Assembly (NCBI GenBank): GCA_030019335.1
Contig: JASEET010000003.1
Coordinates: 35,390 to 99,389, forward strand
Direction: 5' to 3'
DNA from: Candidatus Bathyarchaeia archaeon
Lineage (GTDB): Archaea > Thermoproteota > Bathyarchaeia > Bathyarchaeales > Bathycorpusculaceae
DNA: 64,000 nt
Both the position numbers and the translations under genes were made by a program. Each line of letters starts with the position of its first letter. The stretch's first letter is position 1. Below are positions 52,125-61,459 of the stretch, piece after piece. Below the pieces are notes generated by a model. The model made no database searches. It had not been told where the DNA came from and saw only the letters and a list, made by a program, of their open reading frames with translations.

Positions 52125-53018
52125 TCATCCGTAACAAGCATCAAAGAACATGCACCATTCCTTACATTGAGAACGCGTAGGCTTACCTGGATCTCTTCCT
52201 TCTGCAACAATCTCCAATTTTTTATCTCTCTCTTCAATCCACCATTGACGTAACTCATCACTTGCAAAAAACAAGTCTTTATGTACACTAACACGACCAT
52301 TTTCAGCATTGAGATACACAACGCAGCAGATGTCCACTGGAACCTCATGAACGCTTTCAAAAACCATAGCGTATCCAACCGGCGACAATCTATACCACTC
52401 TTCTTGTTCCCTAGCCATCTTTAAGTCAAACATAATAGCTCGCAGATAGTCATAACAGTCTATACTTAGCACTCCGCTTAAACCTAGCAGTTCACCTGAA
52501 ATCTTGTGCTCAATAAGAAATGGCAATGCAGAAGCAACAACATCATACTTTGAAGCGTAAGGCTGTCTGCTAGAAACTTCGGCTAGTTTTGCTTCACATA
52601 GTTTCGACATAAACTCCCAAACCTTTTTTGACGGCTCTCTTACGTTTTCGGGTTTTTCTGGAATTTCAGCCCAACGTATCTTTTGCCACCACCCTTCAAA
52701 ATCAATGGGTTGTTGCTGAAGAAAAGCTTGTAAACAATCGCTGACAACACCATGAAACATTTTTCCCAATGCTACTTTAGTGCTGAGTCGCGGGTAAACT
52801 TTTTCTACGTTGCGAAGATAAACGTCGCGGTTTGTAGGACAATATTTCGAGCTGGCAGCATACATGGGAAGTTTAACGTTGTCGTAGTAGGGTTTTAGAG
52901 GTGGCTGATACCAGCTCCATCCCCTCAATTCCTTGCTAACACCCACCTCTCGCGCAGTCGGCAAAAGCTGATGAAGCAAATACTTGTGCTCGATGTCCGA
53001 TAAGAAGTACAACAGCAT
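52125..53018 (-). CDS. csa1: Csa1 (Cas4-like adaptation nuclease)
   Basis: 297 residues. Csa1 marks: ELRGWSWYQPPLKPYY near residue 30, SSKYCPTNRDVYLRNV near 56, a RecB-like centre (GVLSIDCYDYLRAIMFDLKM) and C-terminal cysteines CKEWCMFFDAC for an iron-sulfur cluster. Csa1 is a relative of Cas4 that works with Cas1 and Cas2 in spacer choice in type I-A loci. It is the first gene of the adaptation operon. Confidence 0.85.
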   Translation of the reverse strand: MLLYFLSDIEHKYLLHQLLPTAREVGVSKELRGWSWYQPPLKPYYDNVKLPMYAASSKYCPTNRDVYLRNVEKVYPRLSTKVALGKMFHGVVSDCLQAFLQQQPIDFEGWWQKIRWAEIPEKPENVREPSKKVWEFMSKLCEAKLAEVSSRQPYASKYDVVASALPFLIEHKISGELLGLSGVLSIDCYDYLRAIMFDLKMAREQEEWYRLSPVGYAMVFESVHEVPVDICCVVYLNAENGRVSVHKDLFFASDELRQWWIEERDKKLEIVAEGRDPGKPTRSQCKEWCMFFDACYG

Positions 53019-53380
53019 TCACCCACTAGCAAATATGTAAAATCGATTATCTTTATAAAGCAAACTACATTTTAATAATAATCGAGAACACATATCTGAA
53101 ACTAACAGTCTCAACCCTTACAAGCCAAAATGAGGCAAAAACGGGGTCGGATTCAAAGAGAAATCCCATTAAAAGGGAATTGAAAGCCATGTGTGTGCAT
53201 GCATACTTCCATACTTAACAGTCTCTATGTTTCTTTTAAAATCATGCTTCTTTCTTTAATGATGAATAATAGCTTCTTCGCTAACCAATTTCTATAAATC
53301 CTCCCTTTTTCCGTGTGCTATTCTTCTCTTTTCAACATTCTTTGTGTACTTAGATCCAAATATTTCGGCTGTTACATTGA
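53019..53380. other. gene-free stretch upstream of csa1
   Basis: No gene, CRISPR repeat or leader with evenly spaced repeats was seen. The A+T-rich part near 53040-53080 should hold the csa1 promoter. Confidence 0.4.
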
Positions 53381-53599
53381 CTTTTTGTTGAGTATTTTCC
53401 GCAACATGCCGTCCAGCAACGCAACCAACACTTTTTCGCTTATGGTGATGAAAAGGCGAGACAGCTCTGTTTTCTTCAAGGAGACTCCGTCAAGTTTGAA
53501 AATGCTCCATTTATTAGAGTTAAGGAAGGTATAGAGAGAGTAGACGGTTCGGTTAGAAAAATGTATATGTTAGATTATCCAATTAGGGTGAAAGGTTAA
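53381..53599 (+). pseudogene. possible 3' fragment of an unknown gene
   Basis: A 72-codon frame opens right after a TGA and reads FVEYFPQHAVQQRNQHFFAY, then ENAPFIRVKEGIERVDGSV and LDYPIRVKG to a TAA at 53597. It is protein-like, but no start codon is found before the near-terminal ATG, so it may be a gene remnant. Not recognised. It lies 16 bases before porG. Confidence 0.35.
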
Positions 53600-53615
53600 T
53601 GGAGAGTAAAGCCCG

Positions 53616-54176
53616 TTGAAAAAAATCTTAGAAGTCAGATGGCACGGCAGAGGCGGTCAAGGAGCATGGACAGCCAGCGAGCTGTTAGCGCGAGCAGCAA
53701 TCTACGAAGGAAAGTACATTCAATCTTTTCCAGAGTTCGGTCCAGAAAGAATGGGTGCGCCAGTAGCTGCCTTCACGAGAATAAGCAATGAGCCGATTCA
53801 AATACACTGTGCGGTCTACAATCCCGATGTGGTGGCTGTTTTGGACCCAACATTGTTAAAAACGGTTCCAGTCGCTAGGGGATTAAACGAAGGTGGAACA
53901 ATCATAATTAACTCAAAGGAAAATCCCGCTGACATGAGAAAAGTGCTTAACACGGATAAGGGCAAGGTTTGGGCTGTTCCAGCAACAGAAATTGCCGTGA
54001 GAATTTTGGGAAGACCTATAACAAACACAGCTATGCTAGGAGCAGTCGCACGCATAACTGGAATAGTCCAGTTGAAGAGCATCGAAAAAGTCGTTAAAGA
54101 ACGTTTCCGACAGAATATTGCCGAGAAAAACGTCGCTGTGGTAAAAGAAGCCTACAAGGAGGTAAAATCTGAGTGA
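53616..54176 (+). CDS. porG: pyruvate:ferredoxin oxidoreductase, gamma subunit
   Basis: 186 residues, starting with a TTG. EVRWHGRGGQGAWTASELLA is the conserved opening of the gamma subunit, with FGPERMGAPVAAFTRIS and NTAMLGAVARITGI later. It is part of the cytoplasmic enzyme that turns pyruvate and CoA into acetyl-CoA, CO2 and reduced ferredoxin (or the reverse). A related 2-oxoacid substrate is possible. It is the first gene of porGDAB, and its stop overlaps the GTG of porD. Confidence 0.92.
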   Translation: MKKILEVRWHGRGGQGAWTASELLARAAIYEGKYIQSFPEFGPERMGAPVAAFTRISNEPIQIHCAVYNPDVVAVLDPTLLKTVPVARGLNEGGTIIINSKENPADMRKVLNTDKGKVWAVPATEIAVRILGRPITNTAMLGAVARITGIVQLKSIEKVVKERFRQNIAEKNVAVVKEAYKEVKSE

Positions 54177-54451
54177 CATCTCAAGAAAAAAGTTGGAAAG
54201 AAATTTCGCCAGCTGGTGTATGCTGGAAGCCCAGTACTGAGTTTTTGACTGGAGACTGGAAAACATACAAGCCTATAAGAGACTTGGAGAAATGCACCCG
54301 ATGCCTGTTTTGTGTGCTTTTCTGCCCAGATGGAGCAATACATTGGAAACCTGAAAAAGAAGACATAGAATTCGATTACAACTTCTGCAAGGGCTGTGGA
54401 ATATGCGCCAACGAATGCCCAACAAAGGCAATAGAAATGAAACTTGAGTAG
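54173..54451 (+). CDS. porD: pyruvate:ferredoxin oxidoreductase, delta (ferredoxin) subunit
   Basis: 92 residues with two 4Fe-4S motifs, CTRCLFCVLFCP near residue 40 and CKGCGICANECP near 70. It passes electrons from the catalytic subunits to free ferredoxin. The GTG start overlaps the porG stop (GTGA). Length and cysteine spacing are standard for PorD. Confidence 0.93.
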   Translation: MTSQEKSWKEISPAGVCWKPSTEFLTGDWKTYKPIRDLEKCTRCLFCVLFCPDGAIHWKPEKEDIEFDYNFCKGCGICANECPTKAIEMKLE

Positions 54452-54453
54452 AG

Positions 54454-55698
54454 GTGTATGCCGAAATGAAGAGTGTTATAAAACAAGAGGTTTTAGCCCT
54501 AAACGGAGACGAAGCGGTTGCCTACGCTGCGAAACAAGCAGATGTTGACATTGTAGCAGCCTATCCTATAACTCCCCAAACCATAATTGTTGAAAGGTTC
54601 AGTGAGTACGTGGCTAACGGCGAAGTTGAAACAGAATTCGTCTGTACAGAATCGGAACACAGCGCTATGACCGCTTGTCTTGCGGCTGCAACTGCAGGAG
54701 CACGAACGTTTACAGCTACTGCTTCAGCTGGTTTGGCTCTAATGCACGAAATGCTGTTTGTAACTTCAGGATGCCGCGCTCCGGTGGTTATGGCGGTTGT
54801 CAACAGAGCCCTGTCAGCACCTATAAACATTCACGGTGACCATTCAGACAGCATGGCTGAACGGGACAGCGGTTGGATACAAATCTACGCTGAGAATGCG
54901 CAGGAAGTATATGATTCAACAATTCAAGCCTTTAGGATAGCTGAAAACCCAGAAGTTCTCTTGCCAGTTATGGTTTGTTTAGACGGTTTCACCTTAAGCC
55001 ACACGCTTGAAAATGTGAATGTGTTTCCAGACGATGTTGTCAAAAAGTTTGTTGGGACTCGCCAATTGCCCCAAGTGCTTACACATGAAGGAAAGACTGC
55101 ACCCTTCAAGCTTGACCCAGAAAACCCCATGACTATGGGTCCTATAGCCTTACCAAATTACTATTTCGAGTTTAAACGACAACAAGAAGAAGCCATGAAG
55201 AATGCGCTTAACATGATTAAGCAAGTGCATGATAAATATGCACAAATAAGTGACAGAAGCTACGGGGATGGACTTGCCGAAAAGTACCATCTTGAAGATG
55301 CCGAAATAGCTATAATATGCTTAGGTTCAACCGCTGGAACTGTGAAAACTGTCATAGACGAATTAAGGGCAGAAGGCGTCAAAGCTGGACTGCTACGAAT
55401 TCGCACTTTCAGACCTTTACCAGTCAAAGAAATAATCAAGGCACTTGAAAATGTTACGGGAATAGCTGTGATGGACAGAGCCATGAGTTTCGGAGGAAAC
55501 GGTGGACCAGTTTATCACGAAGTTCGTCACGTTCTCTACGGTGCAGATAAACACCCTTACGTGATAAACTACATCTACGGGCTGGGTGGGAGAGACACAA
55601 GCCCAGAGCAAATACGCAAAATCTACGAAGACCTGCGGAGGATAATTCAGACGCAACGTGTTGAAGAACCGATAAAATATGTAGGATTAAGGGAGTAA
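54454..55698 (+). CDS. porA: pyruvate:ferredoxin oxidoreductase, alpha subunit
   Basis: 414 residues at most; an ATG at 54466 is a likely start with GAGG upstream, while a GTG at 54454 is too close to it. [39 protein letters not shown] and [19 protein letters not shown] are classical PorA stretches for substrate and CoA binding. It forms the active site with PorB. It is located directly between porD and porB. Confidence 0.94.
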   Translation: MYAEMKSVIKQEVLALNGDEAVAYAAKQADVDIVAAYPITPQTIIVERFSEYVANGEVETEFVCTESEHSAMTACLAAATAGARTFTATASAGLALMHEMLFVTSGCRAPVVMAVVNRALSAPINIHGDHSDSMAERDSGWIQIYAENAQEVYDSTIQAFRIAENPEVLLPVMVCLDGFTLSHTLENVNVFPDDVVKKFVGTRQLPQVLTHEGKTAPFKLDPENPMTMGPIALPNYYFEFKRQQEEAMKNALNMIKQVHDKYAQISDRSYGDGLAEKYHLEDAEIAIICLGSTAGTVKTVIDELRAEGVKAGLLRIRTFRPLPVKEIIKALENVTGIAVMDRAMSFGGNGGPVYHEVRHVLYGADKHPYVINYIYGLGGRDTSPEQIRKIYEDLRRIIQTQRVEEPIKYVGLRE

Positions 55699-55711
55699 AG
55701 GAGGAGATGGT

Positions 55712-57775
55712 ATGTTTTCTGAATGGAAATTTACAATAAAAGACATAGCTGAAAAACCAGACCTCTTCATGTCTGGACACAGAGCATGTGCAGGCTGCGC
55801 ACCAGCAACAGTCCTAAGACTCATCATGAAAGCTGTGAGAGGACACACAATAGTGACAAACGCAACTGGATGCATGGAAGTAGTCTCAACAATCTATCCA
55901 TACACATCTTGGGCTACACCATGGCTACACACAGCATTTGAAAACGCCGCTGCAAACGCATCAGGAATCGAAGCAGCCCTAAAAATACTAAAAAAGAAAG
56001 GAAGAATAAAGCCAGAACAAATAGACGTTATCGCTATTGCTGGAGACGGAGGCACATATGACATAGGCATACAGGCGCTTTCCGGAGCAGTGGAAAGAGG
56101 ACACGATTTTCTATTTGTGCTTTATGATAATGAAGCCTACATGAACTGTTTGAGCAGGGAATCACTGATAATGACAAAAGATGGGCTGAAGAAAATAACA
56201 GAGGTAAAGAAAGGAGATGAAATATACGCATTCGACCAGAAAAGTTACCAACCCGTTCTGAAGAAGTGCACTGGCATCTTTGATAACGGTACGAGAGGGA
56301 TATACGAATTGGAGACTTTGCATCACTCGATAAAAGCCACATCGAACCACCCCTTCCTTGTTTTAAAAAGGAATGGCAGAGGGAGAAAAAATGGTTTCGT
56401 TTGGAAAACCTTGTCCGAAGTTAAGGTTGGGGATGAGGTCGTTGTACTGAAAAACTTGGACAGTAGTGAATCGTTCAAATTTAATTTCGAAAAAATAAGG
56501 AAGGGGGACTGGAAAGTTAATCGCCTCAATGAAGTAAACATACCTAAATGTTCTAGTCCAGACTTGATGAAGTATCTCGGAATATATGTTGGTGATGGAT
56601 GGGTAAGACCGAAAAAAGGTGAGGTTGGATTTGCATTACCAGATGATTCAAGATCAAGAAAAGTTTTAACCAAGCTTCACTCCGAAATCTTTGGTAATGA
56701 GATAAAAACAAACGACAAAATGTATGTTTATTCGCACTCAGTAAACCTCGCCAGGTTTATAGATTCTTTAGGTTTTGGCTCAGGGGCAAAGAATAAAATA
56801 ACCCCAAGCTGGATATTTACCCTTCCAAATGAAGAAAAAGAGGCATTCCTTCAAGGACTGATGCTTTCTGATGGCTATAGAATAGGTAACAGTTTACGCT
56901 ACGTCTCTGCAAGCCGCGAACTTCTTAGACGCTTAAGGCTATTATTGCAAACAATGGGTTACAGAGTTGGAAAAATCCACAAACAAGAAAAGAAGAAAGG
57001 AACAAAATGTGTGGGTAGAAAGCTGTTAAAAGACGCAGAGTATGGCTATATATGCTTTAGTAAAAGAAGAAAATGGAATATAAAGAAATATCTGGCTCAA
57101 TACGGGTATCAAAATTTCTTAATAGGAAATGAACATTTTGAGATGGAAAAAGTAAAGTGTATAAGGTATGTGGGTGAGGAGCCCACCTTGGACTTAAGAG
57201 TGGAAGGAGAGCATAACTTCATTGCCGATGGAATTGTGGTTCACAACACTGGCATTCAGAGAAGCGGTGGAACGCCCTTAGGAGCATCCACAACTACTTC
57301 GCCAGCTGGCACAGTCATACCTGGAAAGTTGGAAAACAAGAAGCCGATTGCTGATATTATGGTGGCTCATGATATGCCCTACGTAGCTACAGCATCGCCA
57401 TATTACTGGCGAGACCTGCTCGTAAAAGTCAGAAAGGGAATAGAAGTTAACGGTCCAGCGTTTTTACATGTGTTTGCGCCATGTCCAAGAGGGTGGAGAA
57501 GCGACCCAGCTAAGTCCATAGAGCTTTCACGCTTAGCAGTGGAAACATGCATATTCCCATTATGGGAAGCAATAAACGGCGAATACCAGCTATCAGCACC
57601 AAACAAAGTTATAGCCCTAAGACCTGAGAGAAAGAAGCCGGTAAAGGAATACTTGCAAATGCAAGGACGCTTCAGACACCTGTTCACTCCAAAATTCGGA
57701 AAGATGCTCGAAGAAATCCAACGAATAACAGACGAAAGATGGCAACGACTACTCAAAAAATGCGGAATAGCATAA
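55712..57775 (+). CDS. porB: pyruvate:ferredoxin oxidoreductase, beta subunit, interrupted by an intein
   Basis: 687 codons. The exteins are a normal Por[17 protein letters not shown] with cluster cysteines, [18 protein letters not shown], the thiamine-binding [10 protein letters not shown], then [11 protein letters not shown] | [13 protein letters not shown]. Between N and T lies a 367-residue intein (56147-57247), which must splice out for the thiamine-pyrophosphate motif to be continuous. The spliced protein would be about 320 residues, typical for PorB. GGAGG precedes the ATG. This is the last gene of the por operon. Confidence 0.93.
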   Translation: MFSEWKFTIKDIAEKPDLFMSGHRACAGCAPATVLRLIMKAVRGHTIVTNATGCMEVVSTIYPYTSWATPWLHTAFENAAANASGIEAALKILKKKGRIKPEQIDVIAIAGDGGTYDIGIQALSGAVERGHDFLFVLYDNEAYMNCLSRESLIMTKDGLKKITEVKKGDEIYAFDQKSYQPVLKKCTGIFDNGTRGIYELETLHHSIKATSNHPFLVLKRNGRGRKNGFVWKTLSEVKVGDEVVVLKNLDSSESFKFNFEKIRKGDWKVNRLNEVNIPKCSSPDLMKYLGIYVGDGWVRPKKGEVGFALPDDSRSRKVLTKLHSEIFGNEIKTNDKMYVYSHSVNLARFIDSLGFGSGAKNKITPSWIFTLPNEEKEAFLQGLMLSDGYRIGNSLRYVSASRELLRRLRLLLQTMGYRVGKIHKQEKKKGTKCVGRKLLKDAEYGYICFSKRRKWNIKKYLAQYGYQNFLIGNEHFEMEKVKCIRYVGEEPTLDLRVEGEHNFIADGIVVHNTGIQRSGGTPLGASTTTSPAGTVIPGKLENKKPIADIMVAHDMPYVATASPYYWRDLLVKVRKGIEVNGPAFLHVFAPCPRGWRSDPAKSIELSRLAVETCIFPLWEAINGEYQLSAPNKVIALRPERKKPVKEYLQMQGRFRHLFTPKFGKMLEEIQRITDERWQRLLKKCGIA
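56147..57247 (+). mobile_element. intein with LAGLIDADG homing endonuclease in PorB
   Basis: Residues 146-512 of the precursor. It begins with Cys ([14 protein letters not shown], block A), has the block B histidine in [18 protein letters not shown]-type helices in [12 protein letters not shown] and [12 protein letters not shown] (both with their aspartates), and ends with [20 protein letters not shown] (blocks F and G, terminal His-Asn). The first extein residue after it is Thr, a valid splice nucleophile. All splice residues are present, so it looks active. Confidence 0.93.
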
Positions 57776-57974
57776 ACGCCTAAATTCTTCCATTTTTTGA
57801 GCATTAATTCCTAAAATCTTTTCTGTTCGTATTAACACATCTGTTTAAATTATGTTTTCTTTTGTATACTGTTCGCGTCTTTTCGTGTTTTTTCTCTTCA
57901 TGGCGAAGCTTGTCGAAGGTTTGGAAAAAACATACATCGGAGACTTTCTATTTTAATTTGAGGAGGCGTTATGC

Positions 57975-58319
57975 ATGAAAGAATCTGAATATTTGACATG
58001 GTTTTTGCAATTGGAGAGAATTCCTGAGAACCGCTTCACCGTCTTGGAGGAAGTTCAGAAAGTGTTAGGATTTAGGGAGGTTGAGTGGAAGTGCTTACTC
58101 AATGTTTTTCGGAAAGCTGAATTTGGCATGCTCCATTTCAACCTTGGCAACATAACAGTTGCTTTGACACGGTCTGAAGAGGAAGAGAAGCTCCACCTGT
58201 ATTTGGAGTGGAAAAAGGAGAAAATGGAAAAATCTGTAATTTACACATATAGCTTGACCGAACTTGAGACATTAAGGAAGAAGAAACAATTGAAAATTTC
58301 GGAGATGAATGGATGGTAA
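57975..58319 (+). CDS. hypothetical protein before the S27ae-like gene
   Basis: 114 residues: MKESEYLTWFLQLERIPENR, a helical and mixed middle and a lysine-rich end. GGAGGCG lies upstream of the ATG. The next gene overlaps its end by seven bases, so both are translated together. Ribosomal protein S24e is often in this place, but this protein does not show its pattern. Unknown. Confidence 0.55.
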   Translation: MKESEYLTWFLQLERIPENRFTVLEEVQKVLGFREVEWKCLLNVFRKAEFGMLHFNLGNITVALTRSEEEEKLHLYLEWKKEKMEKSVIYTYSLTELETLRKKKQLKISEMNGW

Positions 58320-58510
58320 AACACTACATTATCAAGGACGGAAAACTTATTCGCACTAATCCGTTCTGTCCGCGATGCGGAGCAGGAGTTTTCATGGCGG
58401 CCAGAGGAGGATGGTGGTCATGCGGAAAATGCGGAGACAGATACCACCAGAAAATATTTAACTTTAAAGCAGAAATTAAATCCAATAAAGGTATAAGTGG
58501 TGAAGGATAA
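58313..58510 (+). CDS. S27ae-like zinc-ribbon protein
   Basis: 65 residues. FCPRCGAGVFMAARGG and CGKCGDRYHQK give a C-x2-C...C-x2-C zinc ribbon with the FCPRCGxGVFMA wording of ribosomal protein S27ae, and the N-terminal KDGKLIRTNP also fits. The C-terminal 20 residues are longer than usual. It could be the small-subunit ribosomal protein or a paralogue; the neighbours are not ribosomal. Confidence 0.62.
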   Translation: MVKHYIIKDGKLIRTNPFCPRCGAGVFMAARGGWWSCGKCGDRYHQKIFNFKAEIKSNKGISGEG

Positions 58511-58512
58511 TC

Positions 58513-59339
58513 ATGAAGGGATTGCTTTTGCGTGTTGGCATGGATTCACATCAAGATACCGGAGGAGATTTTGGACTTGTGTTTCGAGACGGACGATTTG
58601 AGTATATTCCTATAGTAGGCTGGGATGAAGTTAAAACCGAAAAATATCGTGAGCGTAAATGTAGAGAAATAAATCACGAGTTTGGTTCTTACTGGTCTGA
58701 TTTCCTCCTAAGACCAGAGTTGGCTGATAAAACTTTCCATCATGACCCGCTTTTTGATGGTAGCTGGACCTATGGAGATAACCCAACTTGCATTACGAGG
58801 CGACACAGAGGTTGTCAACCCACACCAAAGATGAGAGCACTTGAGAAACTTGAAGAAAATGATTTGCTCATCTTTACAGCGGGTCTCAAAAATTGGCCGG
58901 AGATACCCAAGGATCCACATCACATTTTCACAATAGGATACTTGCGGGTCCAAGAGGCAATACGTTTTACTGTCTTGACGAGGATAAAACAGAAGAATAT
59001 TTAAAATTGTATAACGAGCAGCTTTCTAAGAATGCTCACGTTATTGAACATCGTCTCTACGCTCAGTCAAAATCTCTGGAAAGCAGTGTCATCGTCATTG
59101 GTAAAAAACATCCCCGAAGTAAACTACTCACGCACGCGATGAGAATTAGTGAGTTAGCAAAAGATAGTATAGGAAGAAACTTGCGAGTTGTTGGAAAACA
59201 TGTCTTGGGTTATGATGGAAAGACAAGAGACTGGACACAAATACTCGGCTTTGCAGGTTCTGTCCAGAGAAGTACACCAAGATGGATTTTTCCACAGTAC
59301 GTTAAGAGACTTGAAGTGGAACTTGGAATTATTGAATAG
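58513..59339 (+). pseudogene. Nmad3-like protein, frameshifted
   Basis: Frame 1 (58513-59004) starts MKGLLLRVGMDSHQDTGGDF, then FEYIPIVGWDEV, a TYGDNP segment and ENDLLIFTAGLKNWPEI, a pattern like the nucleotide-modification-associated Nmad3 family. Near 58950 the sense moves to another frame that reads AGPRGNTFYCLDEDKTEEYL and LRVVGKHVLGYDGKTRDW up to 59339. Joined, they make about 275 residues. The shift is one base, so it may be a recent mutation or a sequence error. The family is linked to modified-base systems in phages and defence, which is an inference here. Confidence 0.65.
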
Positions 59340-59569
59340 CGGTCTTAACATTCCTGATATGGTTAGAACCCAAATCACGCTTGACCGCTACACAATTGGA
59401 CTTCACACGTTTCATGACACGGTAACTGCAAAGTATAGATATAAAAAGAGAGTTTGCGAAATGCTGCATTAGTCTATTCTTTAGTGCTTAGCATTAGTAC
59501 CTGGTATTTTGGGGAAAACAGTTCCTTAGAGTCGGTAAACCCTGAAATCTGAATCTCAAGTTTATGTCG

Positions 59570-61459
59570 TTAATTCTGTGGATTGCGGGCTGAGAGGTAT
59601 TTTTCTATTACGTTTTCTGAGTTGTCTGCTTTTATGAATATGGGCACGTTTTCTATGCCTGTTGCTATGTAGCTTGATAGTAGCCATTCGCCCGGTGCAA
59701 ATTCAAGGGTTTTTTCTAGTATGCCTTTGTCTATCATGAATGTGTCGCTGATTAATGCTCGGTCATATGGTCGTGGTAAAGTGCCAACAAAGTATGTGTG
59801 AAGCTGTTGTAAGGCGTTAGTGTTTAGGTAAGCAATGCGTTGTGTGGCTATGCATGCTCCTAAGCCGTATTTTCTTCCTTGCCTAAGCAAAGTTTCCACA
59901 TGCCTAGAACATTTGGCATCTATGCCTGACGAGCCGCTTAGGGTTGGTATAAACTCTTGTGCCTCGTCGAAAACCAGAAGAATGTAGGGCTTAACTTGGA
60001 ATTTGCGTTTTCTGCGGACAAGCAGATCTTGCGTTAATGTTATGACGAGGTCTTTTATTATGAAGGGGTCTGAGATTGAAACGCAAACAAGTCTTGTTTT
60101 GCTTTCTAATAGTTCTCGGATTTTCTCAGCAGTCAATCCACCGGTCTCTTTCTCTTCTTTTTCATGCCTTTTCTTTATCCTATCAATCAGCGAGGTTCTT
60201 GTGGTTGCCCAAGCATATAATCCGCTTTTTTCATGAACCTTAAACTCTTCTATGGTCTCTATGGCTATCTGATCTATATATCTCACAAACTCTTCATTTA
60301 CCTCTTGATTCTCGCTTAAGCCCCGCTCTTCTACGTATTCAAGTATAGCATCGTGTATTTTGTCTATGGCATTCATGTAATGTGGTTTATCAGTAGAGCC
60401 TTTCCTTTGGTCTTTGAGTTCCTCTATGAATTGGCTGTATGTTGGAATCTTCTGTTTAGGCCTTGTGTAATAGGCGACTTTGCCTTGCTCCATTACAAGT
60501 TGTAATCCAGCTTTAATTCTCTCATCTGCTTCATATTCTCGTGGTTTGACAACAGAGTTGAAGAATTGTTCAAGCGAATCGATTTTGTGTTCGAGGACGA
60601 CTTTTGCGGGCATCGTTGGGTCAGCCAGTATGTCTAGCAACAGAAATAGGTATTCGCAGCTTATGTCAAAGATTATGACTTTCGTGTTGTTTGTGTGTAG
60701 CAGAATACGTCTAAGAGTGTTTGACATCAGATTACTTTTTCCGCCTCCTGTGAAGGCAAAAACTCCGAAGTGGTAGCGGACAAGCTTCTCAAAATCAACA
60801 TAGATTGGGATAACTGTTTTGCTTGCTTCAAACATTTTGATTAATCCAAGCCTCGGGTCAATCTTGGCGTCTTCCACGGTTTTAGACGGGTCTATACCAA
60901 TTTTTTCGGCTATCTTCTGGTTATACATGCGGTTTATCATTTCGCTGTTTAAAAGGTAGACTGGGCTGCCAACAACTGGATATGAAAAGCCCTTGACAAA
61001 CCCGAATTCGCTGTTCTTGTTTATTATCAAGTCGTAATTTATGGGGATAGCGTTTATCTGAATCATCATTGTGGACTTGTCGTCTGTCTGCCAATCCTCT
61101 TCAGACTGCTCAATAATCTCAAACTGCATAGGATAATAACCATGGTCGGACAAGCCCCGCAAGCCAAAATGTTCAGGCCAGACTCGGCTAATCTCCATAA
61201 GTGTATACCTTTCCTCACCAAGCCCTACTTGTTTAAAGTTCTTAACAGCTAGAAGCATGCCCTCTTCCAAAAGCCCCATCAAGTCTTTTTGGTATTCAAC
61301 TTTTATGCGGCACTGGTAACGGGCGCTTATGCCTGCAAGCTTAGTCTCTTCGGCACCGCCAAAATATTTTGGGATGACAGCGGCTAGTCTTGCGTGGAAT
61401 CTGCGGTTGAAATCTGTGAAGCAGAAACTGTTAAATGTGTTCTCTTCTTGCGGCTTCAA
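59570..61459 (-). CDS. herA: HerA-type hexameric DNA translocase
   Basis: 629 residues. An N-terminal beta-rich (HAS-barrel-like) region is followed by the ATPase core: Walker A AFTGGGKSNLMSNTLRR near 238, Walker B ILLVFDEAQEFIPTLSG near 488, and the GLGACIATQRIAYLNTNALQ sensor region. HerA works with NurA in resecting DNA ends for recombination. Its start overlaps the 3' end of the NurA gene upstream by 29 bases, so the pair is coupled. Confidence 0.9.
   Translation of the reverse strand: MKPQEENTFNSFCFTDFNRRFHARLAAVIPKYFGGAEETKLAGISARYQCRIKVEYQKDLMGLLEEGMLLAVKNFKQVGLGEERYTLMEISRVWPEHFGLRGLSDHGYYPMQFEIIEQSEEDWQTDDKSTMMIQINAIPINYDLIINKNSEFGFVKGFSYPVVGSPVYLLNSEMINRMYNQKIAEKIGIDPSKTVEDAKIDPRLGLIKMFEASKTVIPIYVDFEKLVRYHFGVFAFTGGGKSNLMSNTLRRILLHTNNTKVIIFDISCEYLFLLLDILADPTMPAKVVLEHKIDSLEQFFNSVVKPREYEADERIKAGLQLVMEQGKVAYYTRPKQKIPTYSQFIEELKDQRKGSTDKPHYMNAIDKIHDAILEYVEERGLSENQEVNEEFVRYIDQIAIETIEEFKVHEKSGLYAWATTRTSLIDRIKKRHEKEEKETGGLTAEKIRELLESKTRLVCVSISDPFIIKDLVITLTQDLLVRRKRKFQVKPYILLVFDEAQEFIPTLSGSSGIDAKCSRHVETLLRQGRKYGLGACIATQRIAYLNTNALQQLHTYFVGTLPRPYDRALISDTFMIDKGILEKTLEFAPGEWLLSSYIATGIENVPIFIKADNSENVIEKYLSARNPQN

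Noticed and set aside
59188-59472. 94-codon open frame on the plus strand
   Set aside because: It overlaps the end of the Nmad3-like gene in another frame and shows no motif.
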